26,162 nucleotides of DNA. It comes from Pseudomonas sp. (GTDB lineage Bacteria > Pseudomonadota > Gammaproteobacteria > Pseudomonadales > Pseudomonadaceae). The position numbers and the translations under genes are program-made. Numbering within the stretch: the stretch's first letter is position 1; every line of letters starts with the position of its first letter. Location of the stretch: NCBI GenBank assembly GCA_029239415.1, contig JAQZAY010000014.1, forward strand, positions 1-26,162, in the 5' to 3' direction. Below, in pieces: positions 1 to 7,244 of this stretch. Below the pieces are notes generated by a model. It did no database searches and was not told where the DNA came from. It saw only the letters and a program-made list of their open reading frames with translations.

Positions 1-688
1 CATTGATATGGCCCAACCCGGCGGTACTGATGCGCAAGGCACGCGAGCCTTCCTGCTCGCGAATCCAGCCTGATTGCAGAAACAGCTTGAACAGGCCCAG
101 GCCCAGGCTCCCGCCCAAGTGCGGGCGTCTGTCGGTCCATTCGCTGCAACAGTTGCAGGTCACGCACTGGCTCTGCTGCCCTGGCGCCAGGGCGTCGATG
201 TAGAAGCCTATGCCCGCCAGCCCCTCGCTTCCTGCCCGACTCACTACCTTGCCCCCGTCATGGCTTTCGAGCCAGCCCGCATCCAGCAGGCGCTGGTACA
301 GGTCGGCCGCCAGCTCACCGCCCAGGTGATCGCCGCAACGTCGGGCACGGCGCATCGACAAGGGGATGTTCAAGGGCGCCAGCATCGCGGTCTTGCCCTT
401 GGGATGGCGTGCCTCGACCTGCACGCTTGCCAGCGCCTCGACCGCCGCGCCGACCTCCCGGTTGGCCAGGCGGAAATAGCGCTTGCGCCCCCGGGCCTCG
501 AGGTGCAGCAAGCCGCCTGCCGACAACAGCGACAGGTGCGCGCAGGCAGACGAGCAGGTAACACCGGTCATGACCGCGATCTCGTCGGCGCGCCGCGCCG
601 AGCCATCGATCAGCGCCCACAGCATGGCGCAGCGTTTGGGATCGGCCATCAGGCCTGCGATCTGACTGATACTGGTGACGGCTTTCAT
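1..688 (-). CDS. ArsR-family winged-helix transcriptional regulator, cysteine-rich (3' end cut by window edge)
   Basis: The minus-strand frame opens with ATG at 688 and stays open to base 1, so 229 residues are visible and the C-terminus is missing. A purine-rich GGGAG lies just upstream of the ATG. The first ~75 residues are an ArsR-type helix-turn-helix (start MADPKRC near residue 14, recognition helix around 41-55, wing with GRKRYF near 68-72). The C-terminal part carries C175-x2-C178-x-C180-C181 followed by WTDRRPHLGG. Related Pseudomonas regulators as I recall them have a CLDW-type motif here. Two further cysteines (45, 49) lie in the recognition-helix region. ArsR proteins are usually repressors released by metal or redox signals. 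The inducer here is unknown, but the cysteines favour a metal, thiol or electrophile signal (inference). It is divergent from the oxidoreductase at 1207, a natural candidate target. Family assignment is firm, ligand is not. Confidence 0.85.
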   Translation of the reverse strand, partial: MKAVTSISQIAGLMADPKRCAMLWALIDGSARRADEIAVMTGVTCSSACAHLSLLSAGGLLHLEARGRKRYFRLANREVGAAVEALASVQVEARHPKGKTAMLAPLNIPLSMRRARRCGDHLGGELAADLYQRLLDAGWLESHDGGKVVSRAGSEGLAGIGFYIDALAPGQQSQCVTCNCCSEWTDRRPHLGGSLGLGLFKLFLQSGWIREQEGSRALRISTAGLGHIN

Positions 689-828
689 ATCTCTACTCCC
701 TGCGAGATCACGACTGGAATCGATTGACTGAGCGTGTAGGCAGCATGCGCGAAGCTCCCTGCCCGGCGCCGCGAGCAAACGCGTCACAGAACTCCCTGCG
801 CTGTTCCTTGGCATGGAAGCATCTCTGG

Positions 829-857
829 CTGGCACTGGCTGCCGGCCGCAGTATAAG
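829..857 (+). promoter_or_regulatory. Possible sigma-70 promoter for a long-leader transcript
   Basis: The -35-like CTGGCA (829-834) matches 4 of 6 consensus bases. The -10-like TATAAG (852-857) matches 5 of 6, with a 17-bp spacer. It points toward the oxidoreductase gene and would start transcription near 864. This is pattern matching only. Confidence 0.3.
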
Positions 858-890
858 CCGCGGACCGGTCGTCACCGGGGGTCAGAACAG

Positions 891-909
891 CAAGGGTCGG
901 CTACCCTTG
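891..909 (+). promoter_or_regulatory. Perfect 7-bp dyad with 5-nt loop (operator or RNA hairpin)
   Basis: CAAGGGT at 891-897 and ACCCTTG at 903-909 are exact reverse complements around a 5-base loop, CGGCT. The symmetry would suit a dimeric helix-turn-helix protein such as the neighbouring ArsR regulator. Equally it could be an RNA hairpin. The segment 895-902 can instead pair with 1011-1018, so the two structures exclude each other. Confidence 0.4.
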
Positions 910-1206
910 ACGAGGTCCGCGGCGGTGCGCGAGGTGCTTGGGCCTGCCCGGCCGACGAGCACGACACCCCTGTCTCGCGGAGGGAAATGGCTCTGGGGGA
1001 AACCACGCGGAGCCGACCAGGTAGGACAACGCCGACGATTTGCTAGAAAAAGGAAGGCAAGAAAAAGCGAAGATTCCTCAGCACCACTGACCTTTCGCCC
1101 CTCTCAGCGGCCCAAAAAACAAGCGCATCTTGCTCTGGCAGCTTTTTCCACTGACGCAAAACGCCCATAGTAGGCGCCTCTGTCACCCCCCTCGAGGAAC
1201 CCCTCC

Positions 1207-2220
1207 ATGAAGGCCATCGCCTACTACCAGTCCCTGCCGATCGACCACCCCGATGCCTTGCAGGATGTCGAGTTGCCAACCCCTGAGCCTGGCCCACGTG
1301 ACCTGCTGGTCGAGGTGCGGGCCATTTCGGTGAACCCGGTCGACACCAAGATCCGTCGCAACGTCCAGCCCGACGCGGGTGCGGCCAAGGTACTGGGATG
1401 GGATGTCGCGGGCGTGGTGCGCGCGGTAGGCAGCGAGGTCAGCCTGTTCGCCCCGGGCGACAAGGTGTACTACGCGGGGTCCATCGCCCGGGCCGGCGGC
1501 AACAGCGAGCTGCACGTGGTCGATGAACGGATCGTCGGGCACATGCCTGCAAGCCTGGGCTTTGCCGAGGCGGCTGCGTTGCCGCTGACCGCCATCACCG
1601 CCTGGGAACTGTTGTTCGAACGCTTGCAGATCAGCCAGGCCAAGGAAGACCTGGGCCAGAGCCTGCTGATCGTCGGCGCCGCCGGTGGGGTGGGGTCGAT
1701 CCTTACCCAGCTGGCGCGCCAACTGACCGGCCTGCGGGTAATCGGCAGCGCTTCGCGCCCGCAGACCCAGGCCTGGGTACGCGAGCTGGGCGCGCACGAG
1801 GTCGTCGATCATGGGCAGCCGCTGGCTGCCGAGCTCAAGGCCAAGGGTATCGACAGCGTGACCCACGTCGCCAGCCTTACCCAGACCGACCAGCACCTGG
1901 AGCAACTGGTCGAGGCATTGGCACCGCAAGGCAGGCTGGCGCTGATCGACGACCCGCAGCAACTGGATGTGGCCAAGCTCAAGCGCAAGAGCCTGTCGCT
2001 GCACTGGGAGTTCATGTACACCCGCTCGCTGTTCGAGACGCCCGACATGATCGAGCAGCACAAGCTGCTGAACCGCGTGGCCGAGCTGATCGACAGCGGC
2101 GTGCTCAAGACCACCCTGGGCGAGCACTTCGGCACCATCAATGCAGCCAACCTGCGCCGCGCCCACGCCCTGCTGGAGAGTGGCACGGCCAAGGGCAAGA
2201 TCGTACTGGAAGGGTTCTAG
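1207..2220 (+). CDS. Zinc-type alcohol dehydrogenase-like / quinone oxidoreductase-family protein (MDR superfamily)
   Basis: This 337-residue protein has the medium-chain dehydrogenase/reductase layout. An N-terminal GroES-like domain (VRAISVNPVDTKIRR near 37-51, GWDVAGVV near 64-71) is followed by a Rossmann domain with the nucleotide motif GAAGGVGS at 157-164. The structural zinc Cys cluster of true alcohol dehydrogenases is absent, so a zinc-free NAD(P)H reductase of quinones, enones or similar electrophiles is most likely (family knowledge); the substrate is not determinable. The sequence resembles the adh_fam_1 subgroup often annotated zinc-binding alcohol dehydrogenase family protein. 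The start is the ATG 9 bases after GAGGAA. It is divergent from an ArsR-type regulator, which may control it. An antisense open frame over the same region is a GC-driven shadow. Confidence 0.88.
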   Translation: MKAIAYYQSLPIDHPDALQDVELPTPEPGPRDLLVEVRAISVNPVDTKIRRNVQPDAGAAKVLGWDVAGVVRAVGSEVSLFAPGDKVYYAGSIARAGGNSELHVVDERIVGHMPASLGFAEAAALPLTAITAWELLFERLQISQAKEDLGQSLLIVGAAGGVGSILTQLARQLTGLRVIGSASRPQTQAWVRELGAHEVVDHGQPLAAELKAKGIDSVTHVASLTQTDQHLEQLVEALAPQGRLALIDDPQQLDVAKLKRKSLSLHWEFMYTRSLFETPDMIEQHKLLNRVAELIDSGVLKTTLGEHFGTINAANLRRAHALLESGTAKGKIVLEGF

Positions 2221-2261
2221 GCCGTCGGACCAGATCGTACTGGAATGAATCCAGGCCGCCG

Positions 2262-2300
2262 GGCATGACCGCCAGTCAGGAGACTGACTGGGGCCATGCC
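2262..2300 (+). terminator. Strong stem-loop downstream of the oxidoreductase gene (terminator or RNA stability element)
   Basis: An 8-bp perfect stem (2272-2279 with 2284-2291) closes a GAGA tetraloop of the stable GNRA type. It extends outward through CC/GG and GGCATG/CATGCC (2262-2267 with 2295-2300), with one mismatch and one bulge. No T-tract follows, so a classical intrinsic terminator is not shown. It lies 42 bases after the oxidoreductase stop and upstream of the next small gene. Confidence 0.5.
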
Positions 2301-2357
2301 ACAGTGGGGCGCCGAGTCTACAATGGATCAGCGCTCGCTGACTGGAGGCAGGCCGCT

Positions 2358-2522
2358 ATGAAGATAGTCGTCAGTAGGTCGAACCATAACCCCAAGTGCC
2401 CCTGGCAGGTCCAGCTCGACCAGCACGTGGTGGGCTTTCGTAGCGAGGCCGAGGCGCGCAGCTTCGCGGCCACGTTGCAGAGCCGCTTGAGCGCCCCTCA
2501 TGTGCTCAGGCAGGCCGGCTGA
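2358..2522 (+). CDS. Small conserved-type protein of unknown function (54 aa)
   Basis: The ORF encodes 54 residues beginning MKIVVSRSNHNPK, with a short basic N-terminus, a WQVQLDQHVVGF segment and a helical tail (EAEARSFAATLQSRL). GGAGG at 2344-2348 lies at suitable distance from the ATG at 2358. An in-frame start at 2265 has no such site and lies inside a stem-loop, so I chose 2358. A TACAAT -10-like element sits at 2319-2324 without a clear -35. The alternation of strands and helix suggests a small beta-beta-alpha fold of the kind that could bind nucleic acid, but I recognise no named domain. The last 17 bases overlap the 3' end of the convergent transporter gene. I believe similar short proteins occur in other pseudomonads, but could not check. 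Confidence 0.6.
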   Translation: MKIVVSRSNHNPKCPWQVQLDQHVVGFRSEAEARSFAATLQSRLSAPHVLRQAG

Positions 2523-3687
2523 GCTGCAGCCGGCGGGTCAGCAAGGCCACGCCCACCACCAGCGCGCCGCACAGGCCGATGACCTGCGTCATGGGCAGCG
2601 CGCTGCCATCGTGCAGCACCCCTACCAGCGCCGCCGCCCCAGCGGCGACGCTGAACTGCAGGCATCCGAGCAGCGCCGATGCGCTTCCTGCCCGCGCGCC
2701 CTGCCCGCTCATGGCGCAGGCCGAAGCATTGGGAATGATGCAGCCAAGGCTCGCGATGCAGACGAACAGCGGCACCAGTAGCGGCCACAGCTGCGCGGGA
2801 CGCATCGAAGCCACCGCCATCAGTGCCAGGCCAGCGGCCAGGTACAACCACACCGCGCGCACCAGCAGCCATGCAGGGCCACGCTTGGCCAGCATTCGCG
2901 CATTGACCTGGGCCATGAGAATGAAGCCGGCCGCGTTGGCGCCGAACAGCCAGCCGTAATGCTCGGCCGGTACGCCGTAGAGCTTGATGAAAACGAAAGG
3001 CGAGCCTGCGATGTAGGCGAACATGCCCGCCATGGCGATGCCGCCGGTCAGGGCATGCCCCAGGAACACGCGATCGCCCAGCAACCGTCCATACGAGCGC
3101 AGGGCGCCAGACAACGGCTGGCGTGGCTGGTGCGCCGGCAGGCTCTCTGGCAGGCCCAGCCCTACCGCCACCAGGCACAGGGCACTGAACAGGCCCAGCA
3201 CGATGAAGATCGACTGCCATCCGCCGACGTTGACCAGCACGCCGCCGAGCATGGGCGCCAGGATCGGCGCCAGGCCCATCACCAGCATCAGTTGCGAGAA
3301 CACCTTGGCCGAGCCTACCGCGTCGCACTTGTCGCTGACGATCGCCCGCGACAGGACCATGCCCGCGCAGCCCCCCAGGGCCTGGACGAAACGCGCGACG
3401 ATCAACGCATCCAGGCTGGGCGCGAAGGCGCAGGCCAGCGAGGCCAGGGTGAACAGGCCGACCCCGAACAGCAGGGGCAGGCGTCGTCCGAATCGGTCGG
3501 CGATCGGTCCGTAGGCCAGCTGGCCGATGGACAGGCCAAGGAAGTAGGCGGCCAGGGTGGTCTGGACGTGTTTCTCGTCGGTGACGAATGCCTGCGCCAT
3601 GGCCGGGAAGGCGGGCAGGTAGAAGTCGATCGCCAACGGCCCGAACGCACTCAAGGCGCCGAGGATAAGGAGCATTCGCAGGTTCAT
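2506..3687 (-). CDS. Bcr/CflA-family multidrug efflux transporter (MFS)
   Basis: The 393-residue protein has the hydrophobic profile of a 12-helix major facilitator transporter. Near the first helix it carries the Bcr/CflA signature DFYLPAFP (21-28). The loop 2-3 motif A is GPIADRFGRR (60-69), and the motif C-like segment LAPILAPMLGG lies in helix 5. Bcr/CflA members are inner-membrane proton antiporters for drugs such as bicyclomycin or chloramphenicol, and some export cysteine or sulfonamides; the substrate here is unknown. The ATG at 3687 gives a normal family length, though its ribosome-binding site is weak. It lies 85 bases downstream of the copper chaperone gene on the same strand, so read-through from the copper-controlled promoter is possible. 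A role in metal or thiol export is speculative. Confidence 0.9.
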   Translation of the reverse strand: MNLRMLLILGALSAFGPLAIDFYLPAFPAMAQAFVTDEKHVQTTLAAYFLGLSIGQLAYGPIADRFGRRLPLLFGVGLFTLASLACAFAPSLDALIVARFVQALGGCAGMVLSRAIVSDKCDAVGSAKVFSQLMLVMGLAPILAPMLGGVLVNVGGWQSIFIVLGLFSALCLVAVGLGLPESLPAHQPRQPLSGALRSYGRLLGDRVFLGHALTGGIAMAGMFAYIAGSPFVFIKLYGVPAEHYGWLFGANAAGFILMAQVNARMLAKRGPAWLLVRAVWLYLAAGLALMAVASMRPAQLWPLLVPLFVCIASLGCIIPNASACAMSGQGARAGSASALLGCLQFSVAAGAAALVGVLHDGSALPMTQVIGLCGALVVGVALLTRRLQLSRPA

Positions 3688-3772
3688 GGAGAATCCATAG
3701 CAGGCTAAGCAAGCTGCCTAGTCTACCTGCCCATGCTTCTCGCGGAAAACCTTTGCAACATTTACAGCGTAT

Positions 3773-3970
3773 TCACAACGCCTGCGCTTCGTAGCCTTCC
3801 TCGCGGATCGCCGCCAGGATCCGTTGCGCTGGCAACACGCTTTCCACGCTGACCTGCTTGCCAGCCAGGTCCACATTGACCTGCGCCTGGGCGTCCAGTG
3901 CCTGGACAGCCTGGGTAACGGCCCTGGAGCAATGGCCGCAGGTCATGCCTTGTACAATGAACACGTGCAT
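3773..3970 (-). CDS. copZ: CopZ-like copper chaperone (heavy-metal-associated domain)
   Basis: This 65-residue protein is a single HMA domain with the metal-binding loop GMTCGHC (Cys11, Cys14) near the N-terminus. It ends with the beta-alpha-beta-beta-alpha-beta pattern typical of CopZ/Atx1 chaperones (ILAAIREEGYEA near the C-terminus). It binds Cu(I) in the cytosol and hands it to the ATPase CopA or buffers it. The ribosome-binding site AGGAGGAA lies 6-7 bases before the ATG. The promoter carries a CueR-type palindrome identical in its half-sites to the one before copA. Expression is therefore expected to rise with copper together with copA and cueR. Length and motif are both standard for the family. 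Confidence 0.93.
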   Translation of the reverse strand: MHVFIVQGMTCGHCSRAVTQAVQALDAQAQVNVDLAGKQVSVESVLPAQRILAAIREEGYEAQAL

Positions 3971-3997
3971 CGGGATTCCTCCTGGTGATTTCCAACC

Positions 3998-4028
3998 AGT
4001 TTCAACCTTGCCACCACGGCAAGGTCAA
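3998..4028 (-). promoter_or_regulatory. CueR-type promoter/operator of copZ (19-bp spacer)
   Basis: Read on the minus strand, TTGACC (4028-4023) is the -35 and GAAACT (4003-3998) the -10, separated by 19 bp. Inside lies a perfect dyad, ACCTTGCC (4005-4012) and GGCAAGGT (4018-4025) with a 5-bp centre. Overlong 19-bp spacers with a central palindrome are the hallmark of MerR-family activators, and these half-sites resemble known CueR boxes. On the plus strand TTGCCA (4008-4013) and TACAGA (4032-4037) could form a second, overlapping promoter toward the exported-protein gene. Confidence 0.85.
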
Positions 4029-4103
4029 GTGTACAGACTGGAAATCCATGCGCGGCTCGGCCAAGCTGCGCCTTTGAAGACTTGGCTAGCAGGGGATTGT
4101 TTC

Positions 4104-4490
4104 ATGATCAGGACAGCATTGGGCCTTGTCGGGTTGCTGGGCGCGCTGGCAGCGGCGCCGTCCGCCAGCGCCCAGGGCAATTCGGACTATAGCGTGCTGA
4201 TCATTTCGCGGGAGCGCCTCGAGGTGGCCACCCCTTGCGAGATCGGCATCTACCTCAACGACCAGCTATCGGGCCGGCTCTTCCAGGAACAGTCGACCTC
4301 GTTCAACTTGCCGCCGGGCCCGGTGGACGTACGCCTGCGCCTGCTACCAGGCCAGGCGCAGGGCTGCGCGCCCGGCATCGAGAACCCGCGCCAGACCCGG
4401 CTCGAGCTGCAGGCAGGCGAGATCAGCAAATACCGCATTGCCATGGACGCTACCGGCCTCACGTTGAAACGGTTCAACCTGGGCTATTGA
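4104..4490 (+). CDS. Small exported protein of unknown function in the copper cluster
   Basis: The 128-residue protein begins with a Sec signal peptide (MIRTALGLVGLLGALAAAPSASAQ, likely cleavage after ASA) and has a mature part of about 104 residues. The mature part is beta-rich with two cysteines, in ATPCEIG and QGCAPG, that could form a disulfide. The pattern IYLNDQLSG...FNLPPGPVDVRL...LELQAGEISKYRI resembles small periplasmic beta-sandwich domains of the PEGA or DUF2846 type; this is only an impression. An AGGGGAT ribosome-binding site precedes the ATG at 4104. It lies between the two CueR-type operators, and its stop codon (4488-4490) lies within the -35 box of the copA promoter. It has no Met/His-rich copper motif. 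A role in periplasmic copper response is inferred from position only. Confidence 0.75.
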   Translation: MIRTALGLVGLLGALAAAPSASAQGNSDYSVLIISRERLEVATPCEIGIYLNDQLSGRLFQEQSTSFNLPPGPVDVRLRLLPGQAQGCAPGIENPRQTRLELQAGEISKYRIAMDATGLTLKRFNLGY

Positions 4491-4517
4491 CCTTGCCAGC
4501 GTGGCAAGGTTGATGCT
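4487..4517 (+). promoter_or_regulatory. CueR-type promoter/operator of copA (19-bp spacer)
   Basis: The -35 TTGACC (4487-4492) and a -10-like GATGCT (4512-4517) are separated by 19 bp. The dyad ACCTTGCC (4490-4497) and GGCAAGGT (4503-4510) lies between them. The flanking 11 bases and following 9 bases match the copZ operator exactly; only the 5-bp centre differs (AGCGT here). The predicted start of transcription lies near 4524, giving a short leader of about 19 nt. Confidence 0.88.
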
Positions 4518-4542
4518 GGAGGCCTGTCCAAGGAGGTAAGCC

Positions 4543-6741
4543 ATGCCCGCATCCAATCATTTCGAGCTGCTGATCGGCGGCATGACCTGCGCCAGCTGCG
4601 CAGGCCGCGTCGAGCGTGCCCTGGGCAAGTTGCCAGGCGTGCAGCAGGTCAACGTCAACCTGGCCAACGAACGCGCGCATGTCCAGGCACTGGGCGATAT
4701 TGACGGCAGAGCGTTGATGCAGGCCGTGGAACGCGCGGGCTACAGGGCCAGCTTGCCCGAAGCCGTCGATGACAGACCTGCCGTCGCTCGTCGCCGCCTG
4801 CGCCACGAGCGCCTGGCCGTGATCGCCGCAGTGCTGCTGGCCTTGCCACTGGTGGCGCCGATGCTGCTGCAACCGCTCGGGGTGCACTGGATGCTGCCCG
4901 CCTGGTCACAGATCCTGCTTGCAACGCCTGTGCAGTTCATCCTTGGCGCGCGCTTCTATAGCGCCGCCTGCAAGGCCGTGCGCGCAGGTGCGGGCAACAT
5001 GGACCTGCTGGTTGCCCTGGGCACCAGCGCCGGCTACGGCCTGAGCCTCTACCAATGGGCCATGGCCGACGCAGGGGCCACGCCCCACCTGTATTTCGAG
5101 GCCTCGGCCGTGGTGATTGCGCTGGTGCTGCTGGGCAAGTACCTCGAAAGCCGTGCCAAGCGCCAGACCGCCAGCGCCATCCGCGCGCTCGAGGCACTGC
5201 GCCCCGAGAGTGCCCTGCGAGTGGTCGAGGGGCGCGAGCAAGAAGTATCGATCAGCCAGCTGCGCCTGGGCGATCAGGTGCTGGTCAAGCCAGGCGAGCG
5301 TTTTCCGGTCGATGGTCAGGTGCTCGAAGGCAGCAGCCACGCCGACGAAGCGTTGATCACGGGCGAGAGCCTGCCCGTGCCCAAGCAGCCCGGCGACCCT
5401 GTCACCGGCGGGGCGATCAACGGCGAAGGCCGATTGCTGGTTCAGACCCTGGCGCTGGGCAGCGAGACCGTGCTGGCGCGCATCACTCGCCTGGTGGAGG
5501 ACGCCCAGGCGGGCAAGGCACCGATCCAGAAACTGGTAGATCGGGTCAGCCAGGTCTTCGTGCCAGCGGTACTGGTATTGGCACTGATTACCCTGGCGGG
5601 CTGGTGGATGGCCGGCGCGCCCATGGAAACGGCGCTGATCAATGCCGTCGCCGTACTGGTCATCGCCTGCCCCTGCGCGCTGGGGCTGGCCACGCCCACG
5701 GCGATCATGGCCGGTACCGGGGTCGCCGCGCGCCACGGCATCCTGATCAAGGACGCCGAAGTACTCGAACGCGCCCATGCCGTCGATCGGGTGGTCTTCG
5801 ACAAGACCGGCACCCTGACCTCCGGCAGCCCACGCATTCTCCACAGCCAGGCCGTGGCCGGAGACCCCACGCAGTTGCTGCAACTGGCTGGCGCCCTGCA
5901 ACGCGGCAGCGAACACCCCCTGGCCAAGGCTGTGCTGGACGCCTGCGGCGAACAGGGCCTGGACACGCCCTCCGTCAGCGCCAGCCAGTCGCTGGCGGGC
6001 CGAGGCATTGCCGGGCGCGTGGAAGCGCGCGAGCTGGCGCTGGGCAATCACCGCCTGTTGGCCGAAAGCGGCTTGCAGCCAGGCGAACTCGTGGCCCAGG
6101 CCCAGGCGTGGGAAGCCCAGGGATGCACCTTGTCATGGCTGATCGAGCGTGCTCCGCAGGCACGGGTGCTGGGTCTGTTCGCCTTTGGTGACAGCCTCAT
6201 GCCCGGCGCCGGCCAGGCCATTGGGCAATTGCACGCGCAAGGGATCGGCTGCTGCCTTCTGACCGGAGACAACCGGGGCAGCGCCAAGGTGGTCGCCCAA
6301 GCGTTGGGCATCGATGACGTACACGCCGAAGTATTGCCGGCCGACAAGGCCGCGATCGTGGCGGCCCTCAAGCAGTCCGGCGTGGTGGCCATGGTCGGTG
6401 ATGGCATCAACGACGCCCCGGCCCTGGCTGCGGCCGACATCGGCATCGCCATGGGCGGTGGTACCGACGTGGCCATGCACGCTGCCGGCATCACCCTGAT
6501 GCGCGGCGACCCGCGGCTGGTGCCCGCTGCCCTTGAGATCAGCCGCAAGACCTATGCGAAGATCCGCCAGAACCTTTTCTGGGCCTTCATATACAACCTC
6601 ATCGGCATTCCCCTGGCTGCCCTGGGCTACCTCAACCCGGTGCTGGCCGCCGCCGCCATGGCGCTGTCGAGCGTCAGCGTGGTGAGCAATGCCCTGTGGC
6701 TGAAAGCCTGGAAACCCACGCAGCAGCAGGAGACCCCATGA
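4543..6741 (+). CDS. copA: Cu(I)-exporting P1B-type ATPase CopA
   Basis: The 732-residue protein has one N-terminal HMA domain (GMTCASC, Cys16 and Cys19). Membrane segments are followed by the actuator loop with TGES, the CPC transport motif (Cys376-Pro-Cys378), the phosphorylation site DKTGT (Asp420), the nucleotide-binding HP motif (GSEHPL) and GDGIND (619-624). The last two helices carry IYN and [12 protein letters not shown], the YN and MxxSS signatures of the P1B-1 Cu(I)/Ag(I) subgroup. It pumps cytosolic Cu(I) to the periplasm. A strong AGGAGGT site lies 5 bases before the ATG. Transcription is expected from the CueR-type promoter directly upstream. The stop overlaps the cueR start (ATGA), so the two are translationally coupled. 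Length suits a single-HMA CopA. Confidence 0.97.
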   Translation: MPASNHFELLIGGMTCASCAGRVERALGKLPGVQQVNVNLANERAHVQALGDIDGRALMQAVERAGYRASLPEAVDDRPAVARRRLRHERLAVIAAVLLALPLVAPMLLQPLGVHWMLPAWSQILLATPVQFILGARFYSAACKAVRAGAGNMDLLVALGTSAGYGLSLYQWAMADAGATPHLYFEASAVVIALVLLGKYLESRAKRQTASAIRALEALRPESALRVVEGREQEVSISQLRLGDQVLVKPGERFPVDGQVLEGSSHADEALITGESLPVPKQPGDPVTGGAINGEGRLLVQTLALGSETVLARITRLVEDAQAGKAPIQKLVDRVSQVFVPAVLVLALITLAGWWMAGAPMETALINAVAVLVIACPCALGLATPTAIMAGTGVAARHGILIKDAEVLERAHAVDRVVFDKTGTLTSGSPRILHSQAVAGDPTQLLQLAGALQRGSEHPLAKAVLDACGEQGLDTPSVSASQSLAGRGIAGRVEARELALGNHRLLAESGLQPGELVAQAQAWEAQGCTLSWLIERAPQARVLGLFAFGDSLMPGAGQAIGQLHAQGIGCCLLTGDNRGSAKVVAQALGIDDVHAEVLPADKAAIVAALKQSGVVAMVGDGINDAPALAAADIGIAMGGGTDVAMHAAGITLMRGDPRLVPAALEISRKTYAKIRQNLFWAFIYNLIGIPLAALGYLNPVLAAAAMALSSVSVVSNALWLKAWKPTQQQETP

Positions 6742-7145
6742 ACATAGGCCAGGCCGCCCGGCACAGCGGGCTCAGCGCCAAGATGATCCGCTACTATGAA
6801 TCGATCGGCCTGCTGCGCCCGGCCACGCGCAGCGACAGCGGCTACCGCCTCTACCAGCCCGAAGACCTGCACAGCCTGGCCTTCATCAAGCGCTCGCGCG
6901 ACCTGGGGTTCTCCCTGGAAGAAGTCGCGCGCCTGCTCACCCTGTGGCAGGACCGCCAGCGCGCCAGCGCCGATGTCAAGGCCTTGGCCACCCAGCACAT
7001 CGATGAGTTGAACCGCAGGATCGAGGAGCTGGTGAGCCTGCGCGACACGCTGAGCGAGCTGGTCGCGCATTGCCAAGGAGACGAGCGACCGGATTGCCCG
7101 ATCCTCAAGGACCTGGCCAACGGCAAAGGCTGCTGCAGCCCCTGA
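6738..7145 (+). CDS. cueR: MerR-family copper-responsive activator CueR
   Basis: The 135-residue protein has an N-terminal MerR helix-turn-helix ([21 protein letters not shown]), a dimerisation helix (~80-110) and the metal loop Cys112-x7-Cys120. It has Ser at position 77, the residue that distinguishes Cu(I)/Ag(I)/Au(I) sensors from divalent-metal MerR proteins. Length and cysteine positions match E. coli CueR, including a CC pair near the C-terminus (132-133). The start at 6738 overlaps the copA stop as ATGA; an in-frame upstream start at 6696 would add 14 non-MerR residues inside copA and is rejected. Being co-transcribed with copA, it should increase its own synthesis during copper stress, acting at the two palindromes at 4005-4025 and 4490-4510. 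Confidence 0.96.
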   Translation: MNIGQAARHSGLSAKMIRYYESIGLLRPATRSDSGYRLYQPEDLHSLAFIKRSRDLGFSLEEVARLLTLWQDRQRASADVKALATQHIDELNRRIEELVSLRDTLSELVAHCQGDERPDCPILKDLANGKGCCSP

Positions 7146-7170
7146 TTCAACAAATACACATTTTGTCCTA

Positions 7171-7195
7171 TAAAAACGCCCGCCCCGGCCGATGT
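7171..7195 (+). promoter_or_regulatory. Possible FliA (sigma-28) promoter of the chemoreceptor gene
   Basis: GCCGATGT at 7188-7195 matches 6 of 8 bases of the FliA -10 GCCGATAA, and TAAA lies at 7171-7174. The gap is 13 bases rather than the usual 15, so this is a weak candidate. Chemoreceptor genes are frequently FliA-dependent. Confidence 0.3.
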
Positions 7196-7244
7196 CCTTA
7201 TCACCTGCCTCAATGTGACAAAAACAAAATTTCCGGGAGCGTGG

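Larger units (their letters stand above)
689..1206. other. 518-bp noncoding region between the ArsR regulator and the oxidoreductase
   Basis: No convincing gene is present: the open frames here have skewed composition and no ribosome-binding site. The region holds a perfect 7-bp hairpin (891-909) and an 8-bp long-range complementarity (895-902 with 1011-1018). There is also a plausible sigma-70 promoter, CTGGCA at 829-834 and TATAAG at 852-857 with a 17-bp spacer. A GAGGAA ribosome-binding site for the next gene lies at about 1192-1197. If that promoter is real, the oxidoreductase mRNA has a leader of roughly 340 nt. I do not recognise a known riboswitch or sRNA class. Confidence 0.6.

Noticed and set aside
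980..1018. Resemblance to a cobalamin riboswitch core or RNase P RNA fragment (AGGGAA...GGGGGAAACCACG)
   Set aside because: The cobalamin core elements beyond this stretch (B12 box, conserved ACTGT) and the RNase P GAGGAAAGTCCGGGC segment are missing, so the match is superficial.
724..1170. 148-codon open frame in the ArsR-reductase intergenic region
   Set aside because: It would start at TTG without a ribosome-binding site. Its Arg/Ser/Pro-rich composition differs from the neighbours and it has no domain.
1183..2166. Minus-strand 327-codon frame opposite the oxidoreductase
   Set aside because: The plus-strand frame has GAAGGVGS and a ribosome-binding site. The antisense frame has neither, and a composition typical of shadows.
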